A stretch of 6,972 nt of DNA from Planctomycetota bacterium (lineage in GTDB: Bacteria; Planctomycetota; Planctomycetia; Pirellulales; Pirellulaceae): positions 1-6,972 of the forward strand of contig JAJRVM010000307.1 in the NCBI GenBank assembly GCA_024277285.1, read 5' to 3'. Shown here one piece after another: positions 4,646 to 6,972 of this stretch. Under the pieces are notes generated by a model that searched no databases, had not been told where the DNA came from, and saw only the letters and a program-made list of their open reading frames with translations. The position numbers and the translations under genes were made by a program. How positions within the stretch are numbered: position 1 is the first letter of the stretch; each line of letters starts with the position of its first letter.

Positions 4646-5959
4646 ATGAATGTACTAGCACGACCTGGCGTCAAACGCGTGGGGTTCGTCTCGACCCGGA
4701 TCAGCGGGACCGATGGCGTTTCGCTTGAGATTGCCAAGTGGGCCGACGTGATTGAGAGGATGGGACTCGAGTGTTATTACATTGCGGGCGAATCGGACCG
4801 CGCGGACAACCGTACTTACCTGATCGAAGAGGCCCACTTCAATCACCCCGACGTCTTGGATATCTCGCGGCGAGCTTTCGAGGGGGAGCTTCGCACACCG
4901 GAGTTGACGAACGACATTGTGAACCTCAACCTGGTGATTCGTGAAAAGCTGCGCCGCGCCGTGGAAGCACTGGAAGTGGACGCGTTGATCGTGGAGAACG
5001 CTCTGACGATCCCCATGAATCTGTCGTTGGGGATGGCGCTGGTTGCCGAGATTCAGGAGCAAGGCATCCCCTGCGTGGCGCATCACCACGACTTCTATTG
5101 GGAACGTGATCGGTTCCTGGTTAACGCGGTGGACGATATCATCCGCTACGCCTTTCCACCCGCGTTGCCGCAGATTCAACACGTCGTGATCAACAGCCTG
5201 GCGGGCGAAGAGTTTAGCCGCCGTACGGGTCTGTCGTGTCGAATCATTCCCAACGTAATGGACTTTGCGAATCCGCCTGAACCGCCAGATGAATACTCGG
5301 CTCAGTTTCGCGCCGAAATCGGCCTCGACGACGACGATCTACTGATTCTCCAACCGACGCGAGTCGTTGCGCGCAAGGGCATTGAGTTGGCGATTGAATT
5401 GACCCGACGTCTGGCTCCCGATCGAGCCAAGCTGGTGATCACACACGCCTCGGGGGACGAGGGGGATGCCTACTCGAAACGAATCCGCGAATTTGCCGAG
5501 CTTATGGACGTGGACGTGATCTTCGCCGACAAGTGGATCTCGGACCAGCGCGGGACAGCACCGGACGGACGCAAGCTGTTTACGATCCACGACACTTATC
5601 CACAGGCAGACTTGATTGCGTATCCTTCCACCTATGAAGGGTTTGGCAACGCGTTCCTTGAAGCCGTCTATCATAAGTGCCCGATCGTTTGCAATCGATA
5701 CGCAGTCTACCGTACTGACATCGAACCGGTGGGCATGAAACCGATCCTGTTTGACGGGTTCCCCACCGACGACACCATCGACGAAATTCGCCACGTGTTG
5801 AGCGACGCGACCTATCGCAAGGAGATGGTAGATCACAACTACGCCGTCGCCAACCAATTCTTCAGCTACGAAGTGCTGGAAGAAGAACTGCGGCTCATGA
5901 TCCAACGGCCACACAATATCTACCGGTCGCTCGGACGACGCAAACCAATGGGCGACTGA
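4646..5959 (+). CDS. GT4-family glycosyltransferase, possibly MggA-like
   Basis: The 437-residue protein is a GT-B retaining glycosyltransferase of family GT4. The N-terminal acceptor domain starts VGFVSTRISGTDGVSLE (12-28), with the glycine-rich loop, and contains HHHDFYWERD (146-155). The C-terminal nucleotide-sugar domain has PTRVVARKG (237-245), whose R239 and K244 suit the phosphate contacts, and the EX7E motif EGFGNAFLE (E331, E339). No membrane segment or signal peptide is visible, so it should be cytosolic. The N-terminal pattern recalls mannosylglucosyl-3-phosphoglycerate synthases, which make the compatible solute mannosylglucosylglycerate; this is from memory and uncertain. ATG 4646 is chosen because the fold begins there and GGGA (4636-4639) lies 6 nt upstream. 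ATG 4640 is an alternative. The frame stays open back to 4364, but that part translates hairpin repeat DNA and is low-complexity. A sigma-54 promoter lies upstream. Confidence 0.88.
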   Translation: MNVLARPGVKRVGFVSTRISGTDGVSLEIAKWADVIERMGLECYYIAGESDRADNRTYLIEEAHFNHPDVLDISRRAFEGELRTPELTNDIVNLNLVIREKLRRAVEALEVDALIVENALTIPMNLSLGMALVAEIQEQGIPCVAHHHDFYWERDRFLVNAVDDIIRYAFPPALPQIQHVVINSLAGEEFSRRTGLSCRIIPNVMDFANPPEPPDEYSAQFRAEIGLDDDDLLILQPTRVVARKGIELAIELTRRLAPDRAKLVITHASGDEGDAYSKRIREFAELMDVDVIFADKWISDQRGTAPDGRKLFTIHDTYPQADLIAYPSTYEGFGNAFLEAVYHKCPIVCNRYAVYRTDIEPVGMKPILFDGFPTDDTIDEIRHVLSDATYRKEMVDHNYAVANQFFSYEVLEEELRLMIQRPHNIYRSLGRRKPMGD

Positions 5960-5981
5960 ATTTGAGGGGAAATGGGGACGG

Positions 5982-6003
5982 ACAAGTCTTGTGACCTGAC
6001 AAG
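5982..6003. other. Mutually exclusive ACAAG/CTTGT stems between convergent genes
   Basis: Between the ends of the glycosyltransferase and vapC genes, CTTGT (5988-5992) can pair either with ACAAG at 5982-5986 (1-nt loop, implausibly tight in RNA) or with ACAAG at 5999-6003 (6-nt loop). It may contribute to termination from either side, but no T-run is present. The same pentamers form the loops of the hairpin repeats elsewhere in the window, which may be coincidence. Confidence 0.25.
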
Positions 6004-6018
6004 TGCTTGGAGGCAGGT

Positions 6019-6462
6019 CTACCGTGAAGCGGTTTCCAGCGGGAATCGGCACTGCAGCCCCGGGAACCTCGTGAAGTCCCGGCCCGCAGTATGGACGGTG
6101 CCTCGGTAGGCGATTGCCAGTGAGGCGATCTGAGCATCCGTGACAAGGTTCCCTCCTGCGGAACCGGCTTCGCTAAGCAGGTCGAGAACCTTCCGAACAT
6201 GCCCCGCATCTGGTTGCAAGAAACGCGTTACCTGGCGGTCGAGCCACGACGCGACGTGAGCGGAGGCATCCGCCAAACTCATCGGCCGAATGTAAGCCCG
6301 CGTGCTGGTCGCAATGCGCACAAACGCAAAGAGGACCGGGTTGGACAACCCAACCGGCTCGCTACCCGAGAGGCAATCGCTCCACCATGTCCGTGCCACA
6401 TCATGAAATGGCGATGTATCATCATATGCGTACAACAGCAGATTCGCATCGGGGACGATCAT
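6019..6462 (-). CDS. vapC: VapC-type PIN-domain toxin (RNase)
   Basis: The 147-residue protein opens with MIVPDANLLLYAYD, the standard first strand of a PIN domain with catalytic D5. Further acidic residues are D109 in LVTDAQIA and D129 in the terminal GRDFTRFPGL motif. The second-helix position that carries Glu in many VapC proteins reads NPVLFAFVRI (41-50), with no acidic residue, as in some PIN subfamilies with an xFxRI motif. PIN toxins are Mg-dependent endonucleases that cut tRNA or rRNA and are held inactive by VapB. ATG 6462 is chosen because it overlaps the vapB stop as ATGA (6459-6462) and begins at the fold. An in-frame ATG at 6507 would add 15 residues and deepen the overlap. No good ribosome binding site is seen, which fits translational coupling. 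Target unknown. Confidence 0.88.
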   Translation of the reverse strand: MIVPDANLLLYAYDDTSPFHDVARTWWSDCLSGSEPVGLSNPVLFAFVRIATSTRAYIRPMSLADASAHVASWLDRQVTRFLQPDAGHVRKVLDLLSEAGSAGGNLVTDAQIASLAIAYRGTVHTAGRDFTRFPGLQCRFPLETASR

Positions 6463-6758
6463 CGCATGCGTCCGTTCGCGCAATCGAATTTCTGGTTTAG
6501 CCGACACGTGAGATTGAGAAATGCATCGACTTCCAATTCATCTCCCAACTGCTGAAGCTCCACCGGATCAATCCCGGTGCGCAACCCCATCGACTGAGGC
6601 GACACCACGAATGGCTCTTCAGGTACCGCCAAAGTTATTCCGGCCAAGCCCTTTCGGATGGCCTCATTGAGCGTCGTCTTGAAGCTCTGCCCCGTCTGCT
6701 GCATGGCCTGCCGCAGCAGTTGCTCTACATCCGGTTCGACAGTTACGGTGGTCCTCAT
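6459..6758 (-). CDS. vapB: VapB-type ribbon-helix-helix antitoxin
   Basis: The 99-residue protein has an N-terminal ribbon-helix-helix DNA-binding part: strand MRTTVTVEPDVEQLLRQAMQ (1-20), then helices through TTLNEAIRKGL (28-38). A linker follows with FVVSPQSMGLRTG, a segment common in PIN-partner antitoxins, and DELEVDAFL near residues 73-81. The last 18 or so residues, rich in basic and polar residues, go beyond where such antitoxins often end and run into the ATGA overlap with vapC. The N-terminal part should repress the operon and the C-terminal part should wrap and block the toxin. No Shine-Dalgarno precedes ATG 6758; the promoter position suggests a leaderless message. Confidence 0.85.
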   Translation of the reverse strand: MRTTVTVEPDVEQLLRQAMQQTGQSFKTTLNEAIRKGLAGITLAVPEEPFVVSPQSMGLRTGIDPVELQQLGDELEVDAFLNLTCRLNQKFDCANGRMR

Positions 6759-6764
6759 GCAGGC

Positions 6765-6793
6765 ATCATAGCATCACCATTGCATGCTGTCAA
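6765..6793 (-). promoter_or_regulatory. Sigma-70-type promoter for vapBC
   Basis: Reading the minus strand, TTGACA (6793-6788) is a perfect -35 box and TATGAT (6770-6765) a one-mismatch -10 box, 17 nt apart. Initiation 6-8 nt beyond the -10 box falls at about 6757-6759, on the A of the vapB ATG (6758). GCATCA repeats at 6763 and 6771, and a TGCAT...ATGCA pair (6781-6785, 6795-6799) around the -35 box, are candidate contact sites for VapB autoregulation. Confidence 0.7.
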
Positions 6794-6820
6794 GATGCAC
6801 CACCGATATACACCTATTAA

Positions 6821-6836
6821 GGGTGCAGCAACACCC
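6821..6836 (-). terminator. Weak candidate terminator upstream of vapBC
   Basis: GGGTG (6821-6825) and CACCC (6832-6836) form a 5-bp stem with a 6-nt loop. On the minus strand it is followed by TTAATAGG. It could end transcription from a gene to the right, but it is short. Confidence 0.2.
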
Positions 6837-6919
6837 CACTGAGACAGGCAGCATTCGCACACGACGGCACGGGCCGCATGCAGGTACCACTGCGCGTCGC
6901 ACAGCAACAGAGCTGCACT

Positions 6920-6972
6920 TCAGGCTGAGCGAGCTTGCCGCATCTTACGCGCGGCATCGACGGCCGTGGCCA
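6920..6972 (-). CDS. Possible C-terminal end of a gene entering from the right
   Basis: In this minus-strand frame the last codons read ATAVDAARKMRQARSA before a TGA stop at 6920-6922. The composition suits the basic, alanine-rich end of a real protein, and a gap of about 125 nt to the vapBC promoter would be normal. With only 16 full codons visible the product cannot be identified, and the frame may be open by chance. Confidence 0.3.
   Translation of the reverse strand, partial: ATAVDAARKMRQARSA

Noticed and set aside
6773..6911. Cysteine-rich minus-strand open frames near the right edge
   Set aside because: They are short and overlap the vapBC promoter region, and lack a ribosome binding site or recognisable domain.

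Overview
The window looks like planctomycete chromosome, probably of the Pirellula/Rhodopirellula type. This rests on gene style, not on a marker: moderately GC-rich DNA, a Tat-exported amidohydrolase coupled to a second amidohydrolase, a large secreted beta-propeller protein, a vapBC pair, and GC-rich hairpin repeats between genes. No rRNA, tRNA, CRISPR array, insertion sequence or phage gene was found.

Layout. Positions 1-250 hold the right part of a hairpin-rich repeat whose left part lies outside the window. Positions 251-3983, minus strand, are a three-gene unit transcribed right to left: a Tat-signal amidohydrolase with a complete set of metal ligands (3983-3054), a second amidohydrolase overlapping it by ATGA whose metal ligands are nearly all replaced (3057-2284), and, after 116 nt, a secreted multi-repeat beta-propeller protein (2167-251). 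Positions 3984-4645 separate this unit from a divergent gene. They contain a tandem 15/16-bp repeat, a near-perfect sigma-54 promoter pointing right, and a full second copy of the hairpin repeat. Positions 4646-5959, plus strand, encode a GT4 glycosyltransferase that may belong to the mannosylglucosyl-3-phosphoglycerate synthase (MggA) group. Positions 6758-6019, minus strand, are a VapB/VapC toxin-antitoxin pair with a TTGACA-17-TATGAT promoter that should give a leaderless vapB message. The right edge may hold the last codons of another minus-strand gene.

How the genes may work together. The left unit looks like an exported hydrolase with an inactive partner and an extracytoplasmic propeller, perhaps acting on a lactone or carboxylated compound; the substrate cannot be read from the sequence. 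The glycosyltransferase is a separate unit that appears to be under RpoN control. The main novelty is the repeat family. Its two copies share a long central GC-rich hairpin, a subterminal hairpin with a conserved CTTGT/ACAAG loop, and a GGCTAAACNGTTAC terminal motif. Within the full copy the two subterminal stems differ only by paired, compensating changes, so the folded structure appears to be conserved.
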